Positions 22,501-31,075 of a stretch of DNA of 41,688 nt are shown here, piece by piece (the stretch's first letter is position 1; each line of letters starts with the position of its first letter). The notes beneath the pieces are model-generated. The model worked only from the letters and a program-made list of their open reading frames with translations, searched no databases and was not told the origin of the DNA. Source of the DNA: a virus. The position numbers were made by a program, and so were the translations under genes. The DNA is taken from positions 1-41,688 of IMG/VR virus record IMGVR_UViG_3300042350_004008; one strand, written 5' to 3'.

Positions 22501-24018
22501 ATTCTTAAAGTAAGAACCAAAGACTGGTAATTGATTTGGAGAAACTATTGTTTGTGGTAATGCTTCACTTCCAGAAGCATTTAATACGGCTTTTTTATTT
22601 AAGTGTTGAGAAAATTCATTATTTTCGTTTAAAGAATATTTAAGATGTTCTTTAGTTTTTTCTTCAAACTCAAAAGGATATGCATTAGTTTCAAATACAC
22701 CACTTAGTGATGTAAGTTCAGCTTCTTCTATACCAAGTAAACCAGATGAAGCAAGCCACTGTCTTATAGTTGGGCTACCGTTTTTCCATGCTTCCTTAAC
22801 TACATCTAAAAAGTAAGTAGATGTTTCTTCTTCACTCCAGTTATTCTTTTTAGCTGTTGCAGTAACAGACTTTAGTAAGCTACCAACAACCTTAGCTTGT
22901 GTTTCTGGTGTTTGATTGTTTGCAGAAGTAACTAACATTGGACTAATAACTTCCCTAACAGCAGCTGTTGGATTGGTTGGAAGACCCTGCAAAGCTATTT
23001 TCTGCATTTGCTGTTCTTGAGTAGAAGATTCCCAAGCAGCCTTTTCTAAAACAATCTTTGGCATTAACTGACCATGAAGCCTAAGCGCAGCAGCCCTAGC
23101 TTTTTCATTTCTCTCTTCAAAATAAGAATCTTGAATTGATCCAGGAACCTTAGGTCCAGACCCAGTTACTCCGCTGAATAATGCAGCATCTAAATAATCA
23201 ACCGTAGGTGTTTCAATATATCTTTCAGCTACTTCTATTTGGTTTTCTAACTCTTGCTTTGATGCTGGATCTTTTGCGTTTTCTCGTAATAAAGCTATAG
23301 CTTGTTGGTTTCCTGTTTTTGAAGCAAGGACAGCCTGAGCTACGGTTAAGAAACTATTAGATTGAGATTCAATTACAAGGTTGTCTGTTACAGTGTTTAA
23401 ATCTGTAATATGCTTAGCACTTTGACCAAGTAAAGTAATTCTTGCATTAACAGCATTTGGTAATTCAGAACTAATGTAATACTTAAACCGCTCGTCGTAT
23501 AGCTCTAATCTCTGATCTGGACTAAGTGTTGCCGCCTCTTCTTGAAAGTTTGCAAACTTTTGATCAAACAAATCATTAGCAAGTGGATTTTTATCAAACC
23601 AATCTTTCATTACCTTAGCACCAAATACTCTATTTGAGTTTTGATTTGGTACATTAGACTCTAACCATTCTTGAGTTTTATTTACTTTTTCTTCGTCAGA
23701 TAGAGTTAGATCATTACTGATTTTAGACGCTGGCCCATCTGGACTTTCCCACTCGGCTAAAAACTTTTGTCTTTTACCTTCATCTACTACCGCTTGGTAC
23801 TGAACTAGGTTTTGAGTTGTTCCAACAACACCACCAGCAATCATAGAAAGACTTTCAAACAAAGATTCTTGCGATGACTTGCCAACATATAGAGGACCAG
23901 TTCCTACTCTATACTCACCACCAATTCTTTCACCCTGCTTTTCTACACTGCCAGGGGTAACTGATAAGTTTAAACTATTAGAATCTTGAAACTGTAGTAA
24001 TCTAGGATCAGTAGCCAT
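19546..24018 (-). CDS. gp15-like internal virion protein, 1490 aa
   Basis: By gene order (after a gp14-like gene and before the largest ejected protein) this is the probable counterpart of T7 gp15, though twice as long (T7 gp15 is 747 aa). The start is placed at the ATG at 24018: GGAGGAGATTA precedes it. The frame is open a few codons upstream through a TTG, but that extension would contain the ribosome-binding site. The sequence is mostly soluble alpha-helical with many Asn, Gln and Ser residues and no clear signal or membrane segment. I see no catalytic motif and no lytic transglycosylase signature. The next gene starts inside its stop (TAATG), so translation is coupled. The role is known only from context. 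Confidence 0.75.
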   Translation of the reverse strand: MATDPRLLQFQDSNSLNLSVTPGSVEKQGERIGGEYRVGTGPLYVGKSSQESLFESLSMIAGGVVGTTQNLVQYQAVVDEGKRQKFLAEWESPDGPASKISNDLTLSDEEKVNKTQEWLESNVPNQNSNRVFGAKVMKDWFDKNPLANDLFDQKFANFQEEAATLSPDQRLELYDERFKYYISSELPNAVNARITLLGQSAKHITDLNTVTDNLVIESQSNSFLTVAQAVLASKTGNQQAIALLRENAKDPASKQELENQIEVAERYIETPTVDYLDAALFSGVTGSGPKVPGSIQDSYFEERNEKARAAALRLHGQLMPKIVLEKAAWESSTQEQQMQKIALQGLPTNPTAAVREVISPMLVTSANNQTPETQAKVVGSLLKSVTATAKKNNWSEEETSTYFLDVVKEAWKNGSPTIRQWLASSGLLGIEEAELTSLSGVFETNAYPFEFEEKTKEHLKYSLNENNEFSQHLNKKAVLNASGSEALPQTIVSPNQLPVFGSYFKNLISTNNPNAFTAKAGSYNQQVVAGFDDLGLGQELLNEGTGPIVWASLGLPSQDYRLWLAVQRNEDIDPGVAASIESRYGRIRDIDSAIAYVQEKNADPKWATMNAAAKKELQKIYSWAKSAADSGSGSGLPGYFSTEGDAKTILEGVSTNPVAQNQSAFEFATKTTEGNQLSLKISQIGEALVYDRPKNSGLLFQIPTGQTINGETIPFPEEVMSQVTSYLVKRQEELQVGLKEGNINFIQYKAALSRLEKQAKRYAVGVLLDEEIARNPEVYLGSKPEKQQAQLDLYKKWKESFLNLNEEFYYWTANTDNSDLFWKDTSFLSLYSADNNLDNISFNATEAGLEDPEELKKWYRLSFSFSRGLFNEENVRTTLKKHFEVLSIARDSGATVPDMLKTEDGKQAYYVLMAYMSGVNQRARTQVLKSGNAFDVASFNIARNTILQRELSGGAENYIPAARWLSGYNLLTNSPDAKTGAYKVMNPSGAYLNISNDQLASYQAEEDDYNKTVSNMMRFMFSGAVSLLNPKASTGLPGVNGMPPSTSKLLDPLVGFGTPLDARARAEEGQEWDYNTRRDNILARVEKVYYVPGSSPQQKFDNLLSMLAVATGNYGTGENQLLPYDANTKQFLMTEFGGRAEDTLWDSSKPGMVDDITALQSAGAGDPLLQFEILAAQLSATGGLNDFLSGVEYNLNDYNRGGKVDLQKVLDGFNAVGFVLNQERGIPLVDYRQAVETSGINEMVSGNVGVRIFQPDAENKERVFKTIQAFGLVPPAIFDSTGREEVIKEGMIWDDTIVLPSVSGKESVGILTYFFVPQKEKWEVESLTTFVESELASAGIDTTSTKSRQDIASVVTSIQDKQRLSSDPIYKTNAYVLHTISQQIPNYRLPSWLYDNNQAIMASSRKAHFQLDDNGTISQFAAIGTDPINENSSRRSLNIKLRPEFFPIKSFEDRNYLTEQFDWIKSLKEKDENLWGRIKYSYGFLTGGEE

Positions 24019-24019
24019 A

Positions 24020-24751
24020 TTAATCTCCTCCAAACATGTTTACAAAACTTTGACCAGTCATTGCACCAGAAACACCACCCATAACACCAGAAACAATACC
24101 ACCAATAAGGGGTGCTTTTGTATCTTCTGGGATTGGAGGAGGATTAAATCCTTGAATGTTAGGCATGAATGTATTAAATGTCTTTTCATTAAGGATATTC
24201 TTTTCTTGGGTTCTAATATTCTTTAGACCCTGAGCGTATTCAAGTTCTTGGTTTTTATTAGCCTGCATTAAAGCATTGGCTTGTGCTGTAATCATAGATA
24301 ACGTAGAACCAGACCTAGCAGATAAACCCCTAGCTCCAGCTGAAGACATGAGGGTTGCTCGTTGACTCATGGCTAGATTTGAGGTTTCTCTTTTCTTGGT
24401 ATTATTCATAGCTTGCAAAGCTTGAGTAGCATCATACCTATACTCAAAAGCTTTTTGATTAATTTGATTGTTTCTTTTTAACTGGTTTTCAAACTGCTTA
24501 AGGGTATCTAGTTGAGACTTTGCATTGTTCCAAGCAGTTTGAGCACTTTCTTTAGCCCATTTATTTGTTGCTTCCGCATTTCTGCGATCTGCTGCTGCTG
24601 ATTGAGCCATGCCACCCATGATACCTTGGGCTAGTCCCATTCCTGCCATTACTAATGGAAAAAATGCAACATTGATTTCTACATTTGTTTCAGTTAACAC
24701 CAATAATAAAGTTACAATTATACAAGCTAATATTTCTTTTACCATCCCCAT
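24020..24751 (-). CDS. gp14-like internal virion protein, 243 aa
   Basis: Probably the counterpart of T7 gp14, the first internal core protein, which inserts into the outer membrane during ejection. The protein has a hydrophobic N-terminus (EILACIIVTLLLVL), a Gly/Met/Ala-rich segment (MAGMGLAQGIMGGM), a long Ala/Gln/Asn-rich helical middle and a Gly-rich C-terminus with VSGVMGGVSGAMTG. This layout is common in the gp14-type proteins of podoviruses. The start at 24751 overlaps the terminase stop by 13 bases and has GAGG five bases upstream; an ATG two codons further on is an alternative. Its last codons contain the ribosome-binding site of the next gene. Confidence 0.7.
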   Translation of the reverse strand: MGMVKEILACIIVTLLLVLTETNVEINVAFFPLVMAGMGLAQGIMGGMAQSAAADRRNAEATNKWAKESAQTAWNNAKSQLDTLKQFENQLKRNNQINQKAFEYRYDATQALQAMNNTKKRETSNLAMSQRATLMSSAGARGLSARSGSTLSMITAQANALMQANKNQELEYAQGLKNIRTQEKNILNEKTFNTFMPNIQGFNPPPIPEDTKAPLIGGIVSGVMGGVSGAMTGQSFVNMFGGD

Positions 24752-26400
24752 TGATTCCTCGCTTTTTTAGGTTTAGCATTACTAGCTATTATCTTTAGTG
24801 CTCCACTATTTGGAACATAGTCACCAGCCCTAAAGTTATTAGCCCAGTCATTAATTCTTTTTTCCCATGTTTTCTTTTCAATATCTTGAATTGTTTTCTT
24901 TGTATCTACTACCATATGATCTTTGTAAAAATCTACGGCAGAAGCCAAAGAATCAACTCTATCATCATGCTTTAAAGCACCACGACCACGGTGTAATCTT
25001 GTAATCTGCATTTGATTTTCTTCATCACGGATTGCTTTTCTAGCAATTACCAATCTATGCATAGACATAACAGGTTCTAGCGTTTCTATAATTCTTAATT
25101 CCTTTTGACCTGTTACTTTAAATTCTTCAATTCCAACCTTACCACACCTATCGGTAATAAAAGGAGTTAAAACTTTAGTAAATAAACCATCACCAAAGTT
25201 AGCTTCAACTCTTATAAGTGGTATGTTGTATTCATTTACAATTTTTGCTATCCTTGTTAAGGTAGCATCATCATATCCACCATCAATACCTAGTAGCTCA
25301 TGTATATAAATTATACCGCCCAATACAGATGAAACGCATATACCAGTTTTATCAGTACCCCTACCGGATGGGTCTATACTCATATGCATATGTTGGTATG
25401 GCATAAAATTATGAGAAATATGCATAGGTTCTGGTATTAAATCCCCAGAAATACCAAACATAGGGATTCCAGAAAGTGGATTTTGACCCTGCCAAATAAC
25501 CCTATCTGGGCCTACTTGAGGATCTACATCCATAACTATAAGGTCCCGTAACTTAAGCGGATATCTATCAGCATCAGCTAGACTTGTAATTAGGCGGTAC
25601 TGGAGGGCATAAGCACTAGGCCCCATTTTAGCCTGTCTAGCGGCTAGCTCGGCTCGGTCGAACCGTTCGGGCTGTGTTGCATCCCCTGGCTCTATATTGA
25701 GCTCTAGGACCCAGGAAGCCACATCCTCGACCTCATGTGGTACGGTAGGATTTGGCATCTCTGCTGGGTACTTAATCATGGGATAAGAACCCTTAAGGAC
25801 ATTGTAAATAGAGTCCTGATAATGGGGTGTACCTAGGAAGATAACTCTAGATGGTTTATTACGAATAGATTCAAGTTCGTTTAACTTCTTTAATAGGTTC
25901 TCTTTACCTATTGGAGTCTCGTTCTTACCAGCAATCTCAATGTCATCTAAGATGATACGATCAGCGTGAAGACCTGTAATCTGCCCTGTAATACCTCTGG
26001 CAGCGCAGCTTAAGTCCTGTGTAAACTTGGTTCTAATGGCTACATTAAAACCAAGGGCATTGTCCTTATCTGTATCTCCGGGGATTAGATGTACACAATA
26101 AGGAACAACAGATAAAATTTTTCTAGCCTGAGAAACAAAGTCAATGGCTTTGCCCTGAGTATTAGACAGTACAAGGAAAGTACAGTTGGGGTTTTTTAAC
26201 CACTCCCAACTAGCCAAGCAAGCGGTAATGGTAGACTTACCAGTACCACGGCCTGCCGCAATAATCTGATCATCGGGACCTTCTTGTATCTGTCTGGCTA
26301 ACTCATATTGGATTCGTGTTGGTTCTCCCAGTCCAAGATGTTTAAAACAAAAGTATAAGTGATTCCTAAAATCGTCAGTTACTTCCTGGGGAACACGCAT
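24739..26400 (-). CDS. Terminase large subunit, T7 gp19-like, 553 aa
   Basis: ATPase and nuclease that packages DNA into the prohead. The N-terminal ATPase has Walker A AGRGTGKST (49-57) and Walker B IILDDIE (149-155). The nuclease half has the acidic sites in MSIDPSGRGTD (D343), VEANFGDG (E399, D404) and LKHDDRVDSLASAV (D479, D480, D483). Length and motif layout fit T7 gp19 (586 aa). The start at 26400 follows AGGAG. It follows the probable small terminase directly, as in T7, but comes before the internal virion genes rather than at the end of the late block. Around 25590-25740 the coding DNA is much richer in GC than the rest of the gene. Confidence 0.95.
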   Translation of the reverse strand: MRVPQEVTDDFRNHLYFCFKHLGLGEPTRIQYELARQIQEGPDDQIIAAGRGTGKSTITACLASWEWLKNPNCTFLVLSNTQGKAIDFVSQARKILSVVPYCVHLIPGDTDKDNALGFNVAIRTKFTQDLSCAARGITGQITGLHADRIILDDIEIAGKNETPIGKENLLKKLNELESIRNKPSRVIFLGTPHYQDSIYNVLKGSYPMIKYPAEMPNPTVPHEVEDVASWVLELNIEPGDATQPERFDRAELAARQAKMGPSAYALQYRLITSLADADRYPLKLRDLIVMDVDPQVGPDRVIWQGQNPLSGIPMFGISGDLIPEPMHISHNFMPYQHMHMSIDPSGRGTDKTGICVSSVLGGIIYIHELLGIDGGYDDATLTRIAKIVNEYNIPLIRVEANFGDGLFTKVLTPFITDRCGKVGIEEFKVTGQKELRIIETLEPVMSMHRLVIARKAIRDEENQMQITRLHRGRGALKHDDRVDSLASAVDFYKDHMVVDTKKTIQDIEKKTWEKRINDWANNFRAGDYVPNSGALKIIASNAKPKKARNQWGW

Positions 26401-26412
26401 CCTTATCTCCTA

Positions 26413-26634
26413 TTAATAAGCAGCTTTATTCATCTTAAATGGTGCTGCATTTTTCATGGCTAGTTCTACGGCTTCAATAGACTCGCTAGGAATCTTATTG
26501 ACCTGATCCTTATGATCACTAAGGATACCGCGAACTACGGTATAAAAACCAGGAGTACACTTAGCCTCATCGCCAAAGTCAGCAATTAAACGGCTAATTA
26601 GCAGCTCCTGTAGCTTGCTAAGTTGATCTTTCAT
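26413..26634 (-). CDS. Probable terminase small subunit, 73 aa
   Basis: The 73-residue protein directly precedes the large terminase, the usual place of the small subunit (T7 gp18, 89 aa). It is soluble and helical, with an N-terminal LSKLQELLISRLIADFGDE helix, a short PGFYTVVRGILSDH segment and a basic tail (KMNKAAY). This is the general pattern of the small T7-type small subunits. The start is placed at the ATG at 26634. The frame extends to 26709, but that hydrophobic extension is read out of frame from the coding sequence of the separate 33-aa gene upstream. The ribosome-binding site is weak, and translation is probably coupled to the upstream stop two bases away. Confidence 0.65.
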   Translation of the reverse strand: MKDQLSKLQELLISRLIADFGDEAKCTPGFYTVVRGILSDHKDQVNKIPSESIEAVELAMKNAAPFKMNKAAY

Positions 26635-26635
26635 A

Positions 26636-26737
26636 TTACTTGCTACCAAACTTGCTGATTGGGAAGATGTGACCAAGAACATAACCAACAACAAAAGCCA
26701 TACCAGCAAACCAAAGACTACCTAAAAATGATTCCAT
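26636..26737 (-). CDS. 33-aa single-pass membrane protein (holin candidate)
   Basis: This short gene begins at the ATG at 26737, with AAGGAG seven bases upstream, and ends at TAA (26636-26638) one base before the next ATG. The product is one hydrophobic helix (about residues 5-24, containing FAGMAFVVGYVLGHIF) with a short basic tail. It lies in the lysis and packaging interval between the tail fibre and the terminase, where T7 carries its holin (gp17.5), and follows the lipoprotein gene directly. Small size and a single membrane helix would fit a pinholin or a lysis accessory protein. The gene is well supported; the function is a guess. Confidence 0.6.
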   Translation of the reverse strand: MESFLGSLWFAGMAFVVGYVLGHIFPISKFGSK

Positions 26738-26738
26738 G

Positions 26739-27284
26739 TTATTTCTCCTTACTTAATTTAGTATAAGCTGCATCAAAAGCTTTATCAGATGCCCGTAGTG
26801 CAGCAACCATTTCCCTAGGGGTAACTGGATCAGACTCATCTAGCGTTTTCTTAGCTAGCTCAGCCTGCTCTAGTTTAGCTTTAGGAATAAATAAACCTAA
26901 AGAATAGAATATACTCTTAAGTAATGATCCTAACCCAGTATACCATAGTATAAAACATATAGCTATAATACTAAGTGCTACCATTATATAAGATAATAAA
27001 CTAGCCCACCAAGGAACCTCGTCTTCTACTTTAGTTAACGAAACTAATGTAGACTTTGTCAAACCAACTATAGTATCTTGTTCATCTATTCCAGCCGAGC
27101 ATTCAGACTGGATCGATGCAACATCTATAACCTTGGTTTTTGTGGCTTCATCAATCCTAGTGAATCTTTCTTTAGATGATTGGGCTAAGGTTGATACTTC
27201 ATTAGCATCCTTAGCAATCTGGGCAGTGGGTGATTTACAGCCTACAATAAATAATAAACAAAAAAGTAATATTAATCTATTCAT
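26739..27284 (-). CDS. Lipoprotein with membrane anchor, spanin-like, 181 aa
   Basis: The N-terminus is a lipoprotein signal with lipobox IVGC (C16). A helical Ser/Thr/Glu-rich region follows (17-90), then a strong membrane helix at about 93-117 and a C-terminal helical, probably cytoplasmic tail with PVTPREMVAALRASD. A lipid anchor at one end and a membrane helix at the other is the architecture of unimolecular spanins, such as T1 gp11, which join the outer and inner membranes at the end of lysis. The roughly 65-residue tail after the helix is longer than usual, so a different envelope role is possible. It overlaps the previous stop (TAATG) and lies where T7-type phages carry Rz/Rz1-like genes. 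Confidence 0.6.
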   Translation of the reverse strand: MNRLILLFCLLFIVGCKSPTAQIAKDANEVSTLAQSSKERFTRIDEATKTKVIDVASIQSECSAGIDEQDTIVGLTKSTLVSLTKVEDEVPWWASLLSYIMVALSIIAICFILWYTGLGSLLKSIFYSLGLFIPKAKLEQAELAKKTLDESDPVTPREMVAALRASDKAFDAAYTKLSKEK

Positions 27285-27550
27285 TATCGCCTTCTTTCTA
27301 GCTCTACAACCCGTGATTTAAGATCGTCTAACATGGCTTTATGTGTGGCATCATTAGACGAGATTTGAATCTGGGCTTTAACTAGATCTTGGACAATAAC
27401 CTTTAGTTCAGATAGATCTTGATTTGTTTTATCTAGCAGCTGAGATCTTTTACCAATATCAATAAAAAATCCACCAACACCTAAACTAAGCACAAGTAAT
27501 TGAAACCATTGTAAAATATTATTATGAGATTCTTTTCTACGTTCCACCAT
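27284..27550 (-). CDS. Membrane-anchored coiled-coil protein, 88 aa
   Basis: A short basic N-terminus precedes one membrane helix (about 13-31, LQWFQLLVLSLGVGGFF) and a long heptad-patterned coiled coil (about 36-86). This matches the general plan of small phage proteins near the lysis genes (Rz-like i-spanins or XhlA-type membrane proteins). The start at 27550 follows AAGGAGTTAAC, and its stop overlaps the start of the lipoprotein gene, so the two are translationally coupled and may act together. If the neighbour is a complete u-spanin, this protein could be a holin partner instead. The gene is sure; the role is open. Confidence 0.65.
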   Translation of the reverse strand: MVERRKESHNNILQWFQLLVLSLGVGGFFIDIGKRSQLLDKTNQDLSELKVIVQDLVKAQIQISSNDATHKAMLDDLKSRVVELERRR

Positions 27551-27559
27551 GTTAACTCC

Positions 27560-30500
27560 TTAGTTTTCATCTATAACATTGCTATCAAATCCGTAGTATT
27601 GATAATCCCCGTTTAGTAGAGGTTGTAGTTGATTAGAGACTAATACAGAAAGTCTAATCCATAGATTACTTGGAATACCAGCTCTAACAAATTTAACAGC
27701 GCATTCATTTCTACCAGAAATCATTGGAGCAGTCATGGATGATGCCGTATTATTAACACCAGTACCTTCATGCGAATCAAACTGAGTAGATACAGCTGAG
27801 TTAACTAAGTTATCATATGTTACCATACTAGAAGAAGTTAGATAAGTCAAGCCACCAGTTAATAAGTTATTTTTAAAATCAATATCAGCAAAGTTCCAAG
27901 GACCTAAATCTTTATTTGTATCGTCATTAATAGATGTATATTCCGGTACATTGTTAGTTGCGGCATCTGGATGCCACTTTCTAAAGATTGAACAATATCC
28001 AATTGATTTAATTCTTGGTACTCTTATAACTAAAGTAATAATATACCTAACATCATTTGTAATTGGAGCACTTTCTAATGTTTCGTTTTTTATAAAAACT
28101 TTAATCTTAGAATAGTCATACCTAGAATTAACACGCATTACTTCTCTATCCTGCAATGAACTAAAATCCTTAAACACATTACTAAGCGTACTACCGTTAA
28201 CTGTAGTAGGACTATTTGAATTTGCAGAATCAGCTAAACCCCACTCAAGAATCGCGCTTGTTCTTAAAACCGGATCACCAGGCTGCACAATCTGTTCTGT
28301 AATATCCTTTTTAGCTACGATTCTAAATACATATTCATCCATTGGATCTGGAATAAAATTATGCGCTTCTGAAAATAGTTTATTAGCATCAATATTTAAT
28401 AGGTGTGTTCCCGAAGTACCAGCACCAAACGATGTACCATTTAATCCAGATGTTTCAATAGCTGTTCCACCTGAATTTGGAACTAGTTCATTTGGTCTAT
28501 AGGGCCACGGAACAAAAAACTTGCCTTCTTTGTTTGCTACAGATGCACCTACAGTGCCATCATTACTAACAGTAGTATTGATATAAGTTGTTGGAGGTAG
28601 ATTTTGAACCGATCTAAAATAGTTTGGAGTAGTAACAATAGCATTAGATGCTATTTGAGTTCCCCAAGTAATCCAATCTATACAGGCTTCATTAAAAGTA
28701 TTAACATTATACTGTCTATCTTCTGTTTCAATACCAGATAAACCCTGCCAAGCGTTTGTCCACTCCGTCCAAACAGAGTCTGCTTTCCAGTAATAGCTAC
28801 CTTGAACACCAAAAACACCAGAGAATAGAGTACCTCTTGCTAATCTTATAGAATCAAAACTTGCATCTGTTTTTGTATCTAGTCCGCCAAAGTATGGTCT
28901 GTAATAACCCTGGAATCTGACATTAGTTCTATCACCAGTTGCTGTTGCTCTTGAAATACCACCAGAAACTGGACTGTATGTTTTATCAGATAAAGCAAGA
29001 GCTGCTTTATTATAATAAATAATTTGTTCTGGTATTTTAAATGTTATTTGTTTATAAGCCTCTGATGTTTCAAGTCGTTTAAAGAATGTTTGATTCCATC
29101 CATTGTATTCTGCTTGAATAAGATCACCTTTTGCATACCTAACAAGTGTATCTCTCCACTTGGTGTTTGACATAGAAACACTACCGTTAAACTGCTCTAG
29201 TCTTCTTGTAGCAGCAAAAGCCAAATCACGCAAGCCAAGTAAATAATAATCCCTAGCAAATAAAGTTTGATTGTGAGATTCTGTTTCCATACCGATTGCA
29301 TTAATACTTGGCAAGATATCAATATGATCTACGGTATTACCAATTAAAGTATATGGAGAAGTGGTAGTATTTCTTAAAATTGGTATAAAAAGCGTTGTTG
29401 TTTTACATTCTGGAATACTTAAATAAAACGATTTAATATTTAAACCATAAAGTTTAGATGTAAATTCTAAAGATCTTATACATGCACTTGGCGAACCAGG
29501 TGTTGCATTAGCAGTACATGGTGAAGGCCCAAATAAAGTATACATGTCTCCACTAAAAAATGGATTTTCAATTTTATATCTATCAAGGCCGGTTTCTGTT
29601 ACACCGTTAACAACTACAGAAGCATTTGCTTGATAGTATAATGCTTTTGCTACCATGCCGTTAGCATCTTGTGTAGCTGAATCCCCACCTGGACTGGGGT
29701 AATATGCTATATCTATAGGCACATAACCCCAAGGAGAATACAATTCTCTAGGATGATCCCAGAAAGCAGTATCAAGACTTCTATCTGTACCCAATAAAGC
29801 ATACTGACTTTTTGGAACTGGTATGCCACCATAAGAAGAGGTATCTACGCCAACTTGACCAGTTTTATTTTGATTGGCATGCCATACAAACTTAACTTTA
29901 ATTGCATTTGGAGCACCGCAACCACTTGCAACTAAATCTGCAATATCTGTTTGTAGTCTTTGGAAGAATATTTCTGGATTTTCTCTTGGAGGACTTGATG
30001 GATTGCTTGGATTCTGGAGTGGAATCATGTTTTTAATCAACTTATATGTAGTTGGAGCATCAAGCAAAACCCAAGAGTTATTAATATTCTTAAAGGGTTT
30101 AATTAAAGTTACACTACTATAGTCTTCAGAGTCATCAAAGTCTGCCTGCTGAGCTGTTAGACCAGCAACGGATTTAACATAAGGAGTATTATTTAAACCT
30201 GATTCTGCTGTTGCTACTGATCTAGTTCTGTAAAAACATCTATCATAAAGAACCAGATTGTTTTCTGTTATATCTACTGTTGCTGCAGCATTAATAAGCT
30301 GCGGAGTTGGGCCACTATAAATTAAGATATCACCACTTTGTGGGTTACTAATAAATGCATCGTTTAATCCAATAGTGGTTCCAATAATTCTATCCCCTGT
30401 CCATACAAGTTTTTGACCAGGTTGTATGGTAGATAAATCAAATACAAGCGGTTCGATTCTGGCATTTGGTGCTCCAATTACAATAATACCATTATTTGAA

Positions 30501-31066
30501 AAAGCAATTTGAGTCCAGAATCCAGGATTTAATGGAGTTTGTCCTACTCCCGGATCAGTTACCGCATAATAGTAATTACCATTATATAAAACATAATCAC
30601 CAGTTGTGTAATCTGTTAATGCATTCCAGGTTGGGACTACAGCTGGAGGAAAGAAATAATGATTAAATGTTGATCCCTGAAACTCTTTTTCTTGAATAGT
30701 AAAAAGTAACTGGTGAAATGAAAGATTCAACTGTTCAGCGGTTAGTTTAGCACCTTCATTAAAAACAACAAGCATTTTTTCCCAAGGAGTAGAACGTCTA
30801 ATAACAACCTGACCAGTATTAACTGGAACCGTTAGTACAATATTTTTTGTTGTTGTATTAACAGTATAATTAGTACCCTGAATAAGTTGTGTTTCTACGG
30901 AAAGAGGGGTGGCCCGAGTAAATACCTTTAACTGAGCAGCCTCTTCAAACTCACAAATCCAATAAAGACTGTTGTAAGAATAGGTTGTTCCAGATCCAGA
31001 CCAAACCTTTTCAACCATATTTTCATATGATATTGTTGTTCCACTTGTATAACTATAACAGGGCAT
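27560..31066 (-). CDS. Tail fibre protein with T7 gp17-like N-terminal domain, 1168 aa
   Basis: Host-recognition tail fibre. Residues about 30-130 match the attachment domain of T7 gp17: a beta-rich segment with VVIRRSTPW, the FNEGAKLTAEQLN motif and a following LLFTIQEKEF helix. Residues 147-188 resemble a small carbohydrate-binding module (W-x4-DYTTGDYVLYNGNYYYA...FW), as in type 3 chitin-binding-like domains. The remaining 950 residues are beta- and Asn/Thr-rich, typical of a trimeric fibre; no tail-spike enzyme motif was found. It is about twice the length of T7 gp17 (553 aa). The start at 31066 follows AAGGAGAGAAC, ten bases past the tail tubular protein B gene. Confidence 0.85.
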   Translation of the reverse strand: MPCYSYTSGTTISYENMVEKVWSGSGTTYSYNSLYWICEFEEAAQLKVFTRATPLSVETQLIQGTNYTVNTTTKNIVLTVPVNTGQVVIRRSTPWEKMLVVFNEGAKLTAEQLNLSFHQLLFTIQEKEFQGSTFNHYFFPPAVVPTWNALTDYTTGDYVLYNGNYYYAVTDPGVGQTPLNPGFWTQIAFSNNGIIVIGAPNARIEPLVFDLSTIQPGQKLVWTGDRIIGTTIGLNDAFISNPQSGDILIYSGPTPQLINAAATVDITENNLVLYDRCFYRTRSVATAESGLNNTPYVKSVAGLTAQQADFDDSEDYSSVTLIKPFKNINNSWVLLDAPTTYKLIKNMIPLQNPSNPSSPPRENPEIFFQRLQTDIADLVASGCGAPNAIKVKFVWHANQNKTGQVGVDTSSYGGIPVPKSQYALLGTDRSLDTAFWDHPRELYSPWGYVPIDIAYYPSPGGDSATQDANGMVAKALYYQANASVVVNGVTETGLDRYKIENPFFSGDMYTLFGPSPCTANATPGSPSACIRSLEFTSKLYGLNIKSFYLSIPECKTTTLFIPILRNTTTSPYTLIGNTVDHIDILPSINAIGMETESHNQTLFARDYYLLGLRDLAFAATRRLEQFNGSVSMSNTKWRDTLVRYAKGDLIQAEYNGWNQTFFKRLETSEAYKQITFKIPEQIIYYNKAALALSDKTYSPVSGGISRATATGDRTNVRFQGYYRPYFGGLDTKTDASFDSIRLARGTLFSGVFGVQGSYYWKADSVWTEWTNAWQGLSGIETEDRQYNVNTFNEACIDWITWGTQIASNAIVTTPNYFRSVQNLPPTTYINTTVSNDGTVGASVANKEGKFFVPWPYRPNELVPNSGGTAIETSGLNGTSFGAGTSGTHLLNIDANKLFSEAHNFIPDPMDEYVFRIVAKKDITEQIVQPGDPVLRTSAILEWGLADSANSNSPTTVNGSTLSNVFKDFSSLQDREVMRVNSRYDYSKIKVFIKNETLESAPITNDVRYIITLVIRVPRIKSIGYCSIFRKWHPDAATNNVPEYTSINDDTNKDLGPWNFADIDFKNNLLTGGLTYLTSSSMVTYDNLVNSAVSTQFDSHEGTGVNNTASSMTAPMISGRNECAVKFVRAGIPSNLWIRLSVLVSNQLQPLLNGDYQYYGFDSNVIDEN

Positions 31067-31075
31067 GTTCTCTCC

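Noticed and set aside
4723-24018. Lytic transglycosylase domain in the ejected proteins
   Set aside because: T7 gp16 has one, so I looked for a catalytic Glu with the usual Gly-Leu-Met-Gln pattern in the 4055-, 881- and 1490-aa proteins; none was seen.
26635-26709. Hydrophobic N-terminal extension of the small terminase
   Set aside because: The extension is an out-of-frame reading of the 33-aa membrane gene. That gene has its own AAGGAG and stop, and the terminase has an ATG two bases after it.
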